Position numbers and translations under genes: made by a program. Below the pieces are notes generated by a model. The model saw only the letters and a program-made list of their open reading frames with translations. It did no database searches and had not been told where the DNA came from. From NCBI GenBank assembly GCA_900543875.1, contig UQSV01000031.1, positions 1 to 20,877 of the forward strand: a DNA stretch of 20,877 nt, given 5' to 3'. Source of the stretch: an uncultured Coriobacteriaceae bacterium (GTDB lineage: Bacteria; Actinomycetota; Coriobacteriia; Coriobacteriales; Atopobiaceae). Below, one piece after another: positions 13,104-20,877 of this stretch (positions are counted from its first letter, which is position 1; each line of letters starts with the position of its first letter).

Positions 13104-16100
13104 ATGAGCGACATCATGAGGCCGATCCCGTTCGCACAGCTTATGGACTGGATCCTCACCGAGAACACCGAGAAGGGAAGCATCTTCGGCGTTCGCAAGA
13201 TCGTGCGTCACGAGGGCGGCGCCGACCCGATCTTCGCCGAGAAGATCGAGACCCCCTTTGGCCCGGCCGCGGGCCCCAACAGCCAGCTCACGCAGAACAT
13301 CGTTGCCTCCTACGTTGCCGGCGCCCGCTTCTTCGAGCTCAAGACCGTCCAGGTCATGGACGGCGCCGAGCTGTCGAAGTGCGTCGCCAAGCCCTGTATC
13401 GTGGCTGAGGACGAGTGCTACAACTGCGAGTGGTCGACCGAGCTCGAGGTCCCGCAGGCCATGAGCGAGTACATCAAGGCCTGGTGGGCCTGCAAGTTGC
13501 TCGCCCGCGAGCTTGGCCTGGGCGACCCCAACGGCTTCGTCTTCAACATGAGCGTGGGCTATGACCTCGAGGGCATCAAGAGCGCCAAGGTCGACGCCTA
13601 CATCGAGGGCATGAAGGACGCCTCCAACACCGCCGTCTGGGCCGAGTGCCGCGACTGGGCCCTCGCCAACCTCGACCGCTTCGAGCACGTCGACGCCGAC
13701 TTCGTCAACTCCGTGAGCCCGCACGTCTCGAGCTCCGTCACCGAGTCGACGCTTCATGGCTGCCCGCCCGACGAGATCGAGCGCATCGCCACCTACCTCA
13801 TCACCGAGAAGGGCCTCAACACCTACATCAAGTGCAACCCGACCCTCCTGGGCTACGAGTACGCCCGCGAGCGCCTCAACAGCCTTGGCTTCGACTATAT
13901 CGCCTTCGATGACAAGCACTTCGTCGAGGACCTGCAGTGGGCCGACGCCGTGCCGATGTTCAAGCGCCTCATCGCCCTCACGCAGGAGCGTGGCCTCGCT
14001 TTTGGCGTCAAGCTCACCAACACCTTCCCGGTCGACGTCACCCGCAAGGAGCTGCCGAGCGAGGAGATGTACATGTCCGGCCGCTCGCTGTACCCGCTGA
14101 CGATCCACCTTGCCCAGAAGATCTCCTCCGAGTTCGACGGCAAGCTGCGCATCTCCTACTCCGGCGGTGCCGACGCCCAGAACATCAAGAGCCTCTACGG
14201 CGCGGGCATCTGGCCCATCACCATGGCCACGACCGTCCTGAAGCCCGGTGGCTACGAGCGCTTCAGCCAGATCTCGCACGTCCTCGAGGGCGTCGAGCGC
14301 AAGGACGAAGTCGACGTCGCCGCCGTGACCGCCCTTGACGAGGCCGTCACGGCCGACCCCAAGTACAACAAGCCCATCAAGCCGGTTCCGAGCCACAAGC
14401 TCGACTGGCCGCTGCCGCTCACGAACTGCTTCACCTCGCCCTGCCGCAACGGCTGCCCCATCGAGCAGGACATCCCGGCCTACCTGGCCGCCGTTGACGA
14501 GGGCCGCCTGGCCGACGCCCTGGCCATCATCGCCGAGCGCAACGCCCTGCCCTTCATCACCGGCAACCTCTGCCCGCACCCCTGCGGCACCAAGTGCATG
14601 CGCGCCTTCTACGAGCCCGAGGGCGCTGCCATCCGCGCCTCCAAGCTCAAGGCCGCCCGCGGTGGCATCGACGAGCTGCTGGCCTCCATCAAGGCTAACA
14701 AGCCCGAGGTCGTCGAGGGTGCCCAGGGCAAGAACGTCGCCGTCATTGGCGGCGGCCCGGCTGGCATGGCCACCGCGTTCTTCCTGACGCGCGCCGGCGC
14801 CAAGGTCACGATCTTCGAGCGCAAGGACACCCTGGGTGGCGTCGCCCGCCACATCATCCCGGCGTTCCGCATCGCCGACGAGGACATCGACCGCGACGTC
14901 GAGCTGTGCTGCGCCTTTGGCGCCGAGGTCAAGCTCGGTGTCGAGGTCAAGAGCGTCGACGAGCTCAAGGCTGCCGGCTACACCGACGTCGTGGTCTGCT
15001 GCGGTGCCTGGGCTCCCGGCCACGTGGGCCTCGAGTACGGCGAGGAGATCGACGTCCTCGACTTCCTCGGTGCCGCCAAGCGCGGCGAGGACCTCTCGGG
15101 CCTCGGCTCCGACGTCGTCATCGTGGGCGCCGGCAACACCGCCATGGACGCCGCCCGCGTCGTCAAGCGTCTCCCGGGCGTCGAGAACGTCCGCATCTGC
15201 TACCGCCGCACCAAGCGCTACATGCCCGCCGACGAGGAGGAGCTCGCCGAGGCCCTCTCCGAGGGCGTCGAGCTCGTCGAGCTTGTTGCCCCCAAGGGCG
15301 TGCGTGACGGCGTCCTGACCTGCGACAAGATGGTCCTGGGCGAGCCCGACGAGTCTGGTCGCCGCAGCCCTGTTGCCACCGGCGAGACCATCGAGGTCCC
15401 GGCCACCGCGGTCATCTGCGCCGTGGGCGAGCACATCGAGGGCGACCTCTACGAGGCTGCCGGCGTCGAGACCGACCGCCGTGGCCGTCCGGCCGGCTGC
15501 GCCACCGGCGTCGAGGGCGTCTGGGCTGCCGGCGACTGCCGCCGTGGCCCCGCCCGCTTCGTCGACGCCATCGCCGACGCCCAGCAGGTTGCCAAGCAGA
15601 TGTGCGGCGTCGACTTCTCCAAGTACTCCGAGGCCAACGTCCGCGCCGGCCACGAGGCCAGCTGCTACGAGCGCAAGGGCGATCTGCGCCTGGGCTGCGC
15701 CGGCTGCCAGAACAACTCCGGCTGCCTTGGCTGCGCCACCGTCTGCGAGGCCTGCTGCGACGTCTGCCCCAACCGCGCCAACGTCTCCATTACCGTCCCG
15801 GGCCTTGCTCAGCACCAGGTCGTCCACGTCGACGGCATGTGCAACGAGTGCGGCAACTGCGCCGTGTTCTGCCCGTGGAGCGGCCGCCCGTTCAAGGACA
15901 AGCTCACGCTGTTCTGGAGCGCCGAGGACATGGGCAACTCCGAGAACCGAGGCTTCCTGCCCCAGGCCGACGGCACCTTCCTCATTCGCCTCGAGGACGG
16001 CATCGGCTCCTACGACGTCGATGACGCCAATTGCGGCCTGCCCGAGGAGGTTCGCCTGACGATTGCCGCCGTGCGCGACAACTACGCCTACCTGCTTGCC

Positions 16101-16106
16101 AAGTAG
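13104..16106 (+). CDS. ygfK: YgfK, flavin/iron-sulfur oxidoreductase (putative selenate reductase subunit family)
   Basis: A 1000-aa multidomain redox protein, close to the length of E. coli YgfK. The start is ATG 13104, with AGGAG 6 nt upstream; an in-frame ATG 39 bp earlier lacks a site. Domains in order: an N-terminal TIM-barrel-like part resembling dihydroorotate/dihydropyrimidine dehydrogenases (to about 420); a GltD/DPD-type double [4Fe-4S] domain at about 440-500 (NCFTSPCRNGCPIEQ, NLCPHPCGTKC); an FAD Rossmann motif VIGGGPAGMA near 546-555; a second nucleotide-binding motif IVGAGNTAMDAARV near 672; the FAD closing motif AAGDCRRGPARFVDAI near 809; and a Cys-rich C-terminus (about 860-925, including CNECGNCAVFC). 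It likely passes electrons between NAD(P)H and a FeS partner. The gene position between ssnA and xdh supports service to the molybdenum hydroxylase. Confidence 0.93.
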   Translation: MSDIMRPIPFAQLMDWILTENTEKGSIFGVRKIVRHEGGADPIFAEKIETPFGPAAGPNSQLTQNIVASYVAGARFFELKTVQVMDGAELSKCVAKPCIVAEDECYNCEWSTELEVPQAMSEYIKAWWACKLLARELGLGDPNGFVFNMSVGYDLEGIKSAKVDAYIEGMKDASNTAVWAECRDWALANLDRFEHVDADFVNSVSPHVSSSVTESTLHGCPPDEIERIATYLITEKGLNTYIKCNPTLLGYEYARERLNSLGFDYIAFDDKHFVEDLQWADAVPMFKRLIALTQERGLAFGVKLTNTFPVDVTRKELPSEEMYMSGRSLYPLTIHLAQKISSEFDGKLRISYSGGADAQNIKSLYGAGIWPITMATTVLKPGGYERFSQISHVLEGVERKDEVDVAAVTALDEAVTADPKYNKPIKPVPSHKLDWPLPLTNCFTSPCRNGCPIEQDIPAYLAAVDEGRLADALAIIAERNALPFITGNLCPHPCGTKCMRAFYEPEGAAIRASKLKAARGGIDELLASIKANKPEVVEGAQGKNVAVIGGGPAGMATAFFLTRAGAKVTIFERKDTLGGVARHIIPAFRIADEDIDRDVELCCAFGAEVKLGVEVKSVDELKAAGYTDVVVCCGAWAPGHVGLEYGEEIDVLDFLGAAKRGEDLSGLGSDVVIVGAGNTAMDAARVVKRLPGVENVRICYRRTKRYMPADEEELAEALSEGVELVELVAPKGVRDGVLTCDKMVLGEPDESGRRSPVATGETIEVPATAVICAVGEHIEGDLYEAAGVETDRRGRPAGCATGVEGVWAAGDCRRGPARFVDAIADAQQVAKQMCGVDFSKYSEANVRAGHEASCYERKGDLRLGCAGCQNNSGCLGCATVCEACCDVCPNRANVSITVPGLAQHQVVHVDGMCNECGNCAVFCPWSGRPFKDKLTLFWSAEDMGNSENRGFLPQADGTFLIRLEDGIGSYDVDDANCGLPEEVRLTIAAVRDNYAYLLAK

Positions 16107-16116
16107 CATGCGTTAG

Positions 16117-16147
16117 GCGGCCGGGCGTCCCTCCCGCGCCCGGCCGC
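16117..16147 (+). terminator. Perfect 11-bp hairpin after ygfK (attenuator candidate)
   Basis: GCGGCCGGGCG (16117-16127) and its exact complement (16137-16147) enclose a 9-nt loop; ATCTTCTAG follows. The T tract is too weak for full termination, so partial termination or 3'-end protection of the ygfK message is more likely. Confidence 0.5.
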
Positions 16148-16174
16148 ATCTTCTAGGGAGTTATGGACAGTATT

Positions 16175-16216
16175 GGACGCGCGGGCGCGGACGCATGTGC
16201 CTGCGCCCGCGCGTCC
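16175..16216 (+). other. Perfect 14-bp hairpin upstream of the ferredoxin gene
   Basis: GGACGCGCGGGCGC (16175-16188) pairs exactly with 16203-16216 around a 14-nt loop. It lies 27 nt after the first hairpin and ends about 10 nt before the GAAAGG site of the ferredoxin gene. It could protect the downstream message from 5' decay or limit ribosome entry. Confidence 0.5.
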
Positions 16217-16239
16217 CGCGAGAAACGAAAGGCCGTGCC

Positions 16240-16770
16240 ATGGCCTACGACAAGCATAAGTACGATCAAGCGAAGGCCCCCACCAAGCCGGGCGCGCCCA
16301 AGCGTCCGAGAAAGCCCCGCCCGGTTGCCGTCGTCATGTGCAATGGCGGCTGCGACCTGCAGGGCTGCAAGCAGGGCTGCATCGGTTGCGCCACCTGCGT
16401 GGGCGTCTGCCGCAAGAATGCCATCCACATCAACGAGCGCGGCGTCGCCGTCGTCGACCGCGACGCCTGCATCGGCTGCGGCCTGTGCGTACGCTCCTGC
16501 GAGCAGAGAGTCATCCAGCTCGTCGAGCGCGAGTTCACGATCACGGCGCGCTGCTCCAACACCGAGAAGGGCTCCGACGCCAAGCTCGAGTGCGACAACA
16601 GCTGCATCGCCTGTGGCGCCTGCGAGCGAGCCTGCCCGTCCGGCGCCATCCACGTGGTCGGCAACCACGCCGTGATTGACTGGGCGCACTGCATCGCCTG
16701 CGGCATGTGTGCCACCAAGTGCCCCAGAAACGTCATCCGCGATGCCTTTGGCATCGTGGCCGAGAAGTAG
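16240..16770 (+). CDS. RnfB-like ferredoxin with four [4Fe-4S] motifs
   Basis: A 176-aa, 21-cysteine electron carrier. The start is ATG 16240 with GAAAGG 7 nt upstream; an in-frame ATG at 16195 lies inside the upstream hairpin and has no site. Four complete CxxCxxCxxxC motifs are visible: C47-C57, C77-C87, C122-C132 and C151-C161, plus extra cysteines at 34, 38, 43, 105 and 118. The C-terminal half (RCSNTEKGSDAKLEC, then CIACGACERACPSGAI and CIACGMCATKCP) resembles the ferredoxin part of RnfB. The N-terminus is Lys/Pro-rich with no signal or membrane segment, so it is a soluble cytoplasmic protein. It sits between ygfK and xdh, 13 bp before xdh, and is the natural electron link between them (inference). 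Confidence 0.88.
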   Translation: MAYDKHKYDQAKAPTKPGAPKRPRKPRPVAVVMCNGGCDLQGCKQGCIGCATCVGVCRKNAIHINERGVAVVDRDACIGCGLCVRSCEQRVIQLVEREFTITARCSNTEKGSDAKLECDNSCIACGACERACPSGAIHVVGNHAVIDWAHCIACGMCATKCPRNVIRDAFGIVAEK

Positions 16771-16783
16771 GGAGGAGAAGACG

Positions 16784-19561
16784 ATGGCATCTGAGTACAC
16801 GCTGCACATCAACGGCAGCGACTACACCACCACAGAGAACAAGCCGCTCCTTCGCTACCTGCGCGACGACCTCAAGCTCACGAGCGTCAAGGACGGCTGC
16901 TCCGAGGGCGCCTGCGGCACCTGCACCATCATTGTTGACAACCGGGCTGTCAAGTCCTGCGTCCTCACCACCAAGCTCGCCCAGGGCCACGACATCGTGA
17001 CCATCGAGGGTCTCACCGAGGAGGAGCAGGAGGCGTTCGTCTATGCCTTCGGCGTCGCCGGCGCCGTTCAGTGCGGCTTCTGCATCCCGGGCATGGTCAT
17101 GTGCGGAGCGGCCCTGTGCCGCCGCGAGCCCGACCCCTCGGGTCCCATGATCGCCCAGGCCATCAAGGGCAACGTCTGCCGTTGCACCGGCTACAAGCGT
17201 ATCCTCGTGGCCATCAAGCTCGCCGCCGCCATCCTGCGCGGAGACGAGAAGATCGACCCGGCCGCCGAGCGTGGTGACAACTACGCCGTGGGCGAGCAGA
17301 TCTTCCGCGTCGACGTCCGCCGCAAGGTGCTTGGCTTTGGCAAGTACCCCGACGACATGGACGAGCGAGACTTCCCGGGCATGGCCTACACCTCGGCCAT
17401 CCGCTCCAAGTACCCGCGCGCCCGCGTGCTGTCGATCGACGCGAGCAAGGCCGAGGCACTTCCCGGCGTCCTGGGCGTGCTCACCGCCGCAGACGTGCCC
17501 CACAACCAGGTGGGCCACCTCATCCAGGACTGGGACGTCATGATCGCCGAGGGCGACATTACCCGCTGCGTGGGCGACGCCATAGCGCTGGTCGTGGCCG
17601 AAGACGCCAAGACCCTCGAGCGCGCCAAGAAGCTCGTGAAGATTCAGTACGAGGAGCTCGAGCCCATCCGCTCCATCGAGGAGGCCAAGGCCGAGGGCGC
17701 GCCCAAGATCCACGACAGCTTCTTCGCCTTTGGCAACACGGTCGAGCTCAAAGACAACGTCTGTCAGAGCCGCCACGTCACCCGTGGCGACGCCGCGACG
17801 GCCCTCGCCAACTCGGCATTCACCGTGACCCAGCGCTTCACCACGCCCTTCACAGAGCACGCCTTCCTCGAGCCCGAGTGCGCCGTCGCCGCCCCCTACA
17901 AGAACGGCGTCAAGATCTGGTCGACCGACCAGGGCGCCTACGACACGCGCAAGGAGTGCGCGCACATGTTTGGCTGGGACTCCGAGCCCGAGCGCGTCGT
18001 CGTCGAGACGATGCTCGTGGGCGGCGGCTTTGGCGGCAAGGAGGACGTCTCCTGCCAGCACCTGGCCGCGCTTGCCGCCTACAAGTTTGGCCGTCCGGTC
18101 AAGTGCCGCTTCTCACGCGCCGAGTCGCTGCTGTTCCACCCCAAGCGCCACGCCATGGACGGTACCTTCACCCTGGGCTGTGACGAGGAGGGCAACTTCA
18201 CCGGCCTCGACTGCGAGATCAATTTCGACACGGGCGCCTATGCGAGCCTCTGCGGCCCGGTCCTGGAGCGCGCCTGCACGCACTCGGTCGGCCCCTACAC
18301 CTACCAGAACACCGACATCCGCGGCTATGGCTACTACACCAACAACCCGCCCGCGGGAGCCTTCCGCGGCTTTGGCGTGTGCCAGTCCGAGTTCGCGCTC
18401 GAGAGCCTCATCGACCTGCTCGCCGAGAAGGCCGGCATCGACCCCTGGGAAATTCGCTACAAGAACGCGATCGAGCCGGGCGAGGTCCTGCCCAACGGCC
18501 AGATCGCGGACTGCTCGACCGCCCTCAAGGAGACCCTCGAGGCCGTGCACGACGTCTACCTTGAGAACAAGGGCCACGCCGGCCTCGCCTGCTCGATGAA
18601 GAATGCCGGCGTGGGCGTTGGCCTGCCCGACGCGGGCCGCTGCGACATCCGCGTCGAGGGTGGCCGCGCGGTCATCTACGCCGCCACGTCTGACATCGGC
18701 CAGGGCTGCAACACGGTGTTTCTCCAGGACGTGGCCGAGGCCACGGGCCTGCCCTTCTCGCACCTCGCCAACGGCGAGTGCTCCACCGAGGCGGCCCCCG
18801 ACTCCGGCACGACCTCCGGCTCGCGCCAGACCGTCGTCACCGGCGAGGCCGTTCGCGGCGCCGCCTTCCTGCTGCGCGACGCGATGCTCGCCGTCGAGCG
18901 CGGTGAGGCCGTGAACGAGGAGCACATCAGCGCCAAGGGCGACGGCGTCACGCACACCTACGCCGATGGCACCACCTTCGAGGTGCCCGCCGAGCAGCTG
19001 ACGCCCGGCCACGCCGTTCACCCGGCCGACCCCGCCGCCGCGCTCGAGAAGCTCGAGGGCCGGCACTTCTACTACGAGTACCTCGAGCCCACCGATAAGC
19101 TCGGTGCCGACGTGCCCAACCCCAAGAGCCACATCTGCTATGGCTTTGCCACGGACCTGGTGGTCCTCGACGACGAGGGCAAGGTCTCCGAGGTCTACGC
19201 CGCCCACGACTCGGGCCGCGTCATCAACCCGATCGCCATCCAGGGCCAGATCGAGGGCGGCGTGCTCATGGGCATGGGCTACGCGCTCACCGAGCAGTGG
19301 CCGCTCAAGGACTGCGTGCCGCAGGTAAAGTACGGCACCCTCGGCCTTCTGCGCTCGACCGACATCCCACAGATCCACGCGATCTACGTCGAGAAGGATG
19401 AGCAGTTGCCGGTGGCCTACGGCGGCAAGGGCATCGGCGAGATCGCCACGATTCCTGCCGCGCCCGCTGTGCAGAACGCCTACCACACGTTCGACGGCAA
19501 GCTGCGCCCCGACCTGCCCATGGCAGACACGTACTACAGCCACAGGCTCGGCCGCGACTAG
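16784..19561 (+). CDS. Xanthine dehydrogenase, fused [2Fe-2S] and molybdopterin subunits, selenium-dependent type
   Basis: A 925-aa Mo hydroxylase that should interconvert hypoxanthine, xanthine and urate. The start is ATG 16784 after GGAGGAG; the frame runs upstream only into the ferredoxin gene. Residues 1-150 hold both [2Fe-2S] clusters (C39, C44, C47, C59 and C97, C100, C132, C134). The molybdopterin part begins near 190 (KVLGFGKYPDDM) and shows GGGFGGKED near 412, GAFRGFG near 525, SGTTSGSRQ near 673, and GKGIGEIATIPAAP with the expected catalytic Glu886. There is no FAD domain between the FeS and Mo parts and no FAD-subunit gene here. The stretch YEYLEPTDKLGADVPNPKSH (about 765) and the whole architecture match the selenium-dependent xanthine dehydrogenase group (Enterococcus faecalis type). 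Selenium there is a cofactor ligand; no in-frame TGA occurs. Confidence 0.93.
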   Translation: MASEYTLHINGSDYTTTENKPLLRYLRDDLKLTSVKDGCSEGACGTCTIIVDNRAVKSCVLTTKLAQGHDIVTIEGLTEEEQEAFVYAFGVAGAVQCGFCIPGMVMCGAALCRREPDPSGPMIAQAIKGNVCRCTGYKRILVAIKLAAAILRGDEKIDPAAERGDNYAVGEQIFRVDVRRKVLGFGKYPDDMDERDFPGMAYTSAIRSKYPRARVLSIDASKAEALPGVLGVLTAADVPHNQVGHLIQDWDVMIAEGDITRCVGDAIALVVAEDAKTLERAKKLVKIQYEELEPIRSIEEAKAEGAPKIHDSFFAFGNTVELKDNVCQSRHVTRGDAATALANSAFTVTQRFTTPFTEHAFLEPECAVAAPYKNGVKIWSTDQGAYDTRKECAHMFGWDSEPERVVVETMLVGGGFGGKEDVSCQHLAALAAYKFGRPVKCRFSRAESLLFHPKRHAMDGTFTLGCDEEGNFTGLDCEINFDTGAYASLCGPVLERACTHSVGPYTYQNTDIRGYGYYTNNPPAGAFRGFGVCQSEFALESLIDLLAEKAGIDPWEIRYKNAIEPGEVLPNGQIADCSTALKETLEAVHDVYLENKGHAGLACSMKNAGVGVGLPDAGRCDIRVEGGRAVIYAATSDIGQGCNTVFLQDVAEATGLPFSHLANGECSTEAAPDSGTTSGSRQTVVTGEAVRGAAFLLRDAMLAVERGEAVNEEHISAKGDGVTHTYADGTTFEVPAEQLTPGHAVHPADPAAALEKLEGRHFYYEYLEPTDKLGADVPNPKSHICYGFATDLVVLDDEGKVSEVYAAHDSGRVINPIAIQGQIEGGVLMGMGYALTEQWPLKDCVPQVKYGTLGLLRSTDIPQIHAIYVEKDEQLPVAYGGKGIGEIATIPAAPAVQNAYHTFDGKLRPDLPMADTYYSHRLGRD

Positions 19562-19588
19562 CGGCTCCGTGCCCTAGACTGCTTTCTC

Positions 19589-19622
19589 GCCCGGGCGACC
19601 TCGCGTCGTCCGGGCTTTTTTT
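19589..19622 (+). terminator. Strong Rho-independent terminator after xdh
   Basis: GCCCGGGCGAC (19589-19599) pairs with GTCGTCCGGGC (19605-19615), one G-T pair, around a CTCGC loop, and is followed directly by seven T residues. It closes the ssnA-ygfK-ferredoxin-xdh operon 27 bp after the stop. Confidence 0.95.
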
Positions 19623-19756
19623 GTTGCCGGGCCTAGATGGATCGAGATTCGCTTCCGGCCATCTCGGCAAGCTTATATATGTCAGATAGCTTAAGGTCCT
19701 TCGCGGCATTTCTCGGCCGTGCAGGGGGCGTCCGGAGCCTAACAGATTGGCATGTA

Positions 19757-19774
19757 ACAATACTTAATTATTGT
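19757..19774. promoter_or_regulatory. 18-bp near-perfect palindrome, candidate operator
   Basis: ACAATACTTAATTATTGT is palindromic apart from one mismatched pair (C19763/T19768). It lies in an AT-rich island (about 19665-19960) that stands out from the GC-rich surroundings, between the xdh terminator and the ABC ATPase gene. The shape suits a dimeric repressor site controlling the transporter. The rest of the 590-bp gap (19562-20151) shows no supported gene. Confidence 0.4.
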
Positions 19775-20050
19775 CCGAGAGTAATTTAATCGTTTTGAAA
19801 GCGCGCGAGCTAGACGTTATTTCCAAAAATGATAGCGATAATAAGTCAACCGTCTGCCGGGCAAAACTGGCCGGTTAAGCGGCGAAAACTTAAAGAATGT
19901 AAGCCTACCTGCAATTTAGTAGTAACTTTTTCTCACCAGATAGTTAACCGCATCGACATGAGCTGCGGGTTACTCTGTTGCCAATCTATGGCGCCAGGAG
20001 GCTACTCGGGGCGCACGGGGGAGACCCCAGTCCGTAGGTTTTTGTCTGAT

Positions 20051-20123
20051 CACGTCTGCAGAGGCAAGCCATCAAGCCCGCTTGCAGGCGTGTGAGTAGG
20101 GGAGGACGCCGCACAGGCGGCGT
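20051..20123 (+). promoter_or_regulatory. Structured leader before the ABC ATPase
   Basis: CACGTCTGC (20051-20059) can pair with GCAGGCGTG (20084-20092), with one T-G pair, as an alternative to GCAAGC/GCTTGC (20064-20069/20080-20085); the two share two bases and are mutually exclusive in part. A separate hairpin ACGCCG/CGGCGT (20106-20111/20118-20123) lies just before the AAAGGTGG site. Regulation by RNA folding is possible but unproven. Confidence 0.3.
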
Positions 20124-20151
20124 AGGCGGGGAACATCGAAAGGTGGTATCT

Positions 20152-20877
20152 ATGGCCGAATTGCTGAGGATGGAAAACGTCAGCAAGCGCTTTGGCTCGT
20201 TTTACGCCAACAAGAACGTGAACCTCGAAATCGAGCAGGGTGAGGTCCACACGCTCTTGGGCGAGAACGGCGCTGGCAAGTCCACGCTCATGAACGTCCT
20301 CATTGGCCTGTACACGCCAACAGAGGGCAAGATCTACATGCGAGGCCAGGAGGTGAACATCTCCAGCCCCGGCATCGCCGTCGAGCACGGCATCGGCATG
20401 GTCCACCAGCACTTCATGCTCATCGAAGACATGACAGGCCTCGAGAACATCATCTTGGGCGACAAGCGTCACAACAGCCCGCTGCTCCAGATCGCCGAGG
20501 ACCGCAAGACGGTCGAGGAGCTCATGGACCGCTACGGCATGGAGATTGACCTCGACGAGAAGGTCGGCGACATGTCGATTGGCATGCAGCAGCGTGTCGA
20601 GATCATGAAGGTGCTGTTCCGCGGCGCCGACCTCGTCATTCTCGACGAGCCCACTGCAGTGCTGACCGACCTCGAGGTCGAGGGCCTGTTCGACATCATG
20701 CACTCGCTCACCTCCGAGGGTAAGTCCATCATCTTCATCTCTCACAAGATGCGCGAGGTCATGCGCATCTCCGACCGCGTCACGGTCCTGCGCCGCGGCG
20801 AGATGATCGAGACCCTGCGTGTGGCAGACACCACCGAGCAGGAGCTTGCTGACCTCATGATTGGCCAGAAGTTCCAG
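20152..20877 (+). CDS. ABC transporter ATPase, nucleoside/simple-sugar (NupA/YufO) type, 3' end cut
   Basis: The frame is open from ATG 20152 to the window end (242 codons), with AAAGGTGG 5 nt upstream. It is the first nucleotide-binding domain of a family whose members are about 500 aa with two such domains. Walker A GENGAGKST is at 37-45, the Q-loop region VHQHFML at 84-90, the signature SIGMQQR at 142-148, Walker B LVILDEPTA at 161-169 and the H-loop His198 in ISHK. MVHQHFMLI and SIGMQQRVEIMKVLFRGAD are characteristic of the BmpA-associated importers that take up purine nucleosides, which share this branch with sugar importers. The nucleoside assignment leans on the neighbouring purine genes; the permease and binding-protein genes would lie beyond the window. 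Confidence 0.85.
   Translation, partial: MAELLRMENVSKRFGSFYANKNVNLEIEQGEVHTLLGENGAGKSTLMNVLIGLYTPTEGKIYMRGQEVNISSPGIAVEHGIGMVHQHFMLIEDMTGLENIILGDKRHNSPLLQIAEDRKTVEELMDRYGMEIDLDEKVGDMSIGMQQRVEIMKVLFRGADLVILDEPTAVLTDLEVEGLFDIMHSLTSEGKSIIFISHKMREVMRISDRVTVLRRGEMIETLRVADTTEQELADLMIGQKFQ

Noticed and set aside
13050..16109. A 1019-codon open frame on the minus strand opposite ygfK
   Set aside because: It mirrors ygfK almost end to end, and its product is a Val/Ala/Asp/Leu/Gly-rich string with no motifs. This is the expected antisense shadow of GC-rich codons; ygfK has domain motifs and an SD site.
16733..19543. Two long minus-strand frames (16733-18061 and 18113-19543) opposite xdh
   Set aside because: Both are shadows of the xdh reading frame with the same Val/Ala/Gly/Asp-rich composition.
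16784..19561. Selenocysteine codon in the xanthine dehydrogenase
   Set aside because: There is no in-frame TGA before the TAG stop; the predicted selenium need concerns the cofactor, not the protein chain.
19637..19789. 50-codon plus-strand frame in the AT-rich gap after the xdh terminator
   Set aside because: It has no ribosome site, starts right after a terminator's T tract, and overlaps the operator-like palindrome; no homology recognised.
19829..20095. 88-codon plus-strand frame before the ABC gene
   Set aside because: No ribosome site and no recognisable protein features; it covers the structured leader.

Overview
The window reads as chromosome from a GC-rich, probably anaerobic actinobacterium. 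Codon use, strong SD sites and the gene set fit the class Coriobacteriia (Olsenella/Collinsella/Atopobium relatives). This placement is inferred from composition and gene content, not from a marker gene.

Layout. (1) 1-2324, minus: 3' portion missing from a large membrane-anchored TPR protein, divergent from a 127-aa plus-strand protein with a five-residue leucine/aspartate repeat (2436-2819). (2) 2912-5975, minus: a serine block, serC then serA then a shortened, diverged DUF1015-like protein. (3) 6171-7685: two divergently transcribed YheO/DauR-type PAS-HTH regulators around an AT-rich promoter/operator region. (4) 8183-10899, plus: an AzgA-type NCS2 nucleobase permease and a guanine deaminase, behind a structured leader. 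(5) 11559-19561, plus: ssnA, ygfK, a four-cluster RnfB-like ferredoxin and a fused [2Fe-2S]/molybdopterin xanthine dehydrogenase of the selenium-dependent type, closed by a strong terminator. (6) 20152-20877, plus: first half of a nucleoside/simple-sugar-type ABC ATPase, cut by the window end.

How the genes work together. Regions 4-6 look like an anaerobic purine salvage and catabolism locus. Nucleobases enter by the NCS2 permease and perhaps nucleosides by the ABC importer. GuaD deaminates guanine to xanthine. The Mo hydroxylase works at the hypoxanthine/xanthine/urate level. It has no FAD domain and no FAD-subunit gene here, so the neighbouring ferredoxin and the flavin/FeS protein YgfK are the natural electron partners (inference). 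This matches the ygfK-ssnA-xdh gene neighbourhood associated with anaerobic purine/urate breakdown in gut bacteria. The later ring-opening and ammonia-lyase genes and the selenium-cofactor genes are not in the window. The YheO-type pair lies next to the locus and could regulate it, but no site proves this.

The intergenic DNA is unusually rich in hairpins. There is a 35-bp GGGACA/TGTCCC element in two near-identical copies just after two minus-strand stop codons, a related double element with inverted core between convergent genes, a triplicated ATAACT-GCGT-GGCACGC unit upstream of the permease, a 40-nt near-perfect palindrome between guaD and ssnA, and two long perfect hairpins inside the ygfK-ferredoxin gap. 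No tRNA, rRNA, insertion sequence, phage gene or CRISPR array was recognised.
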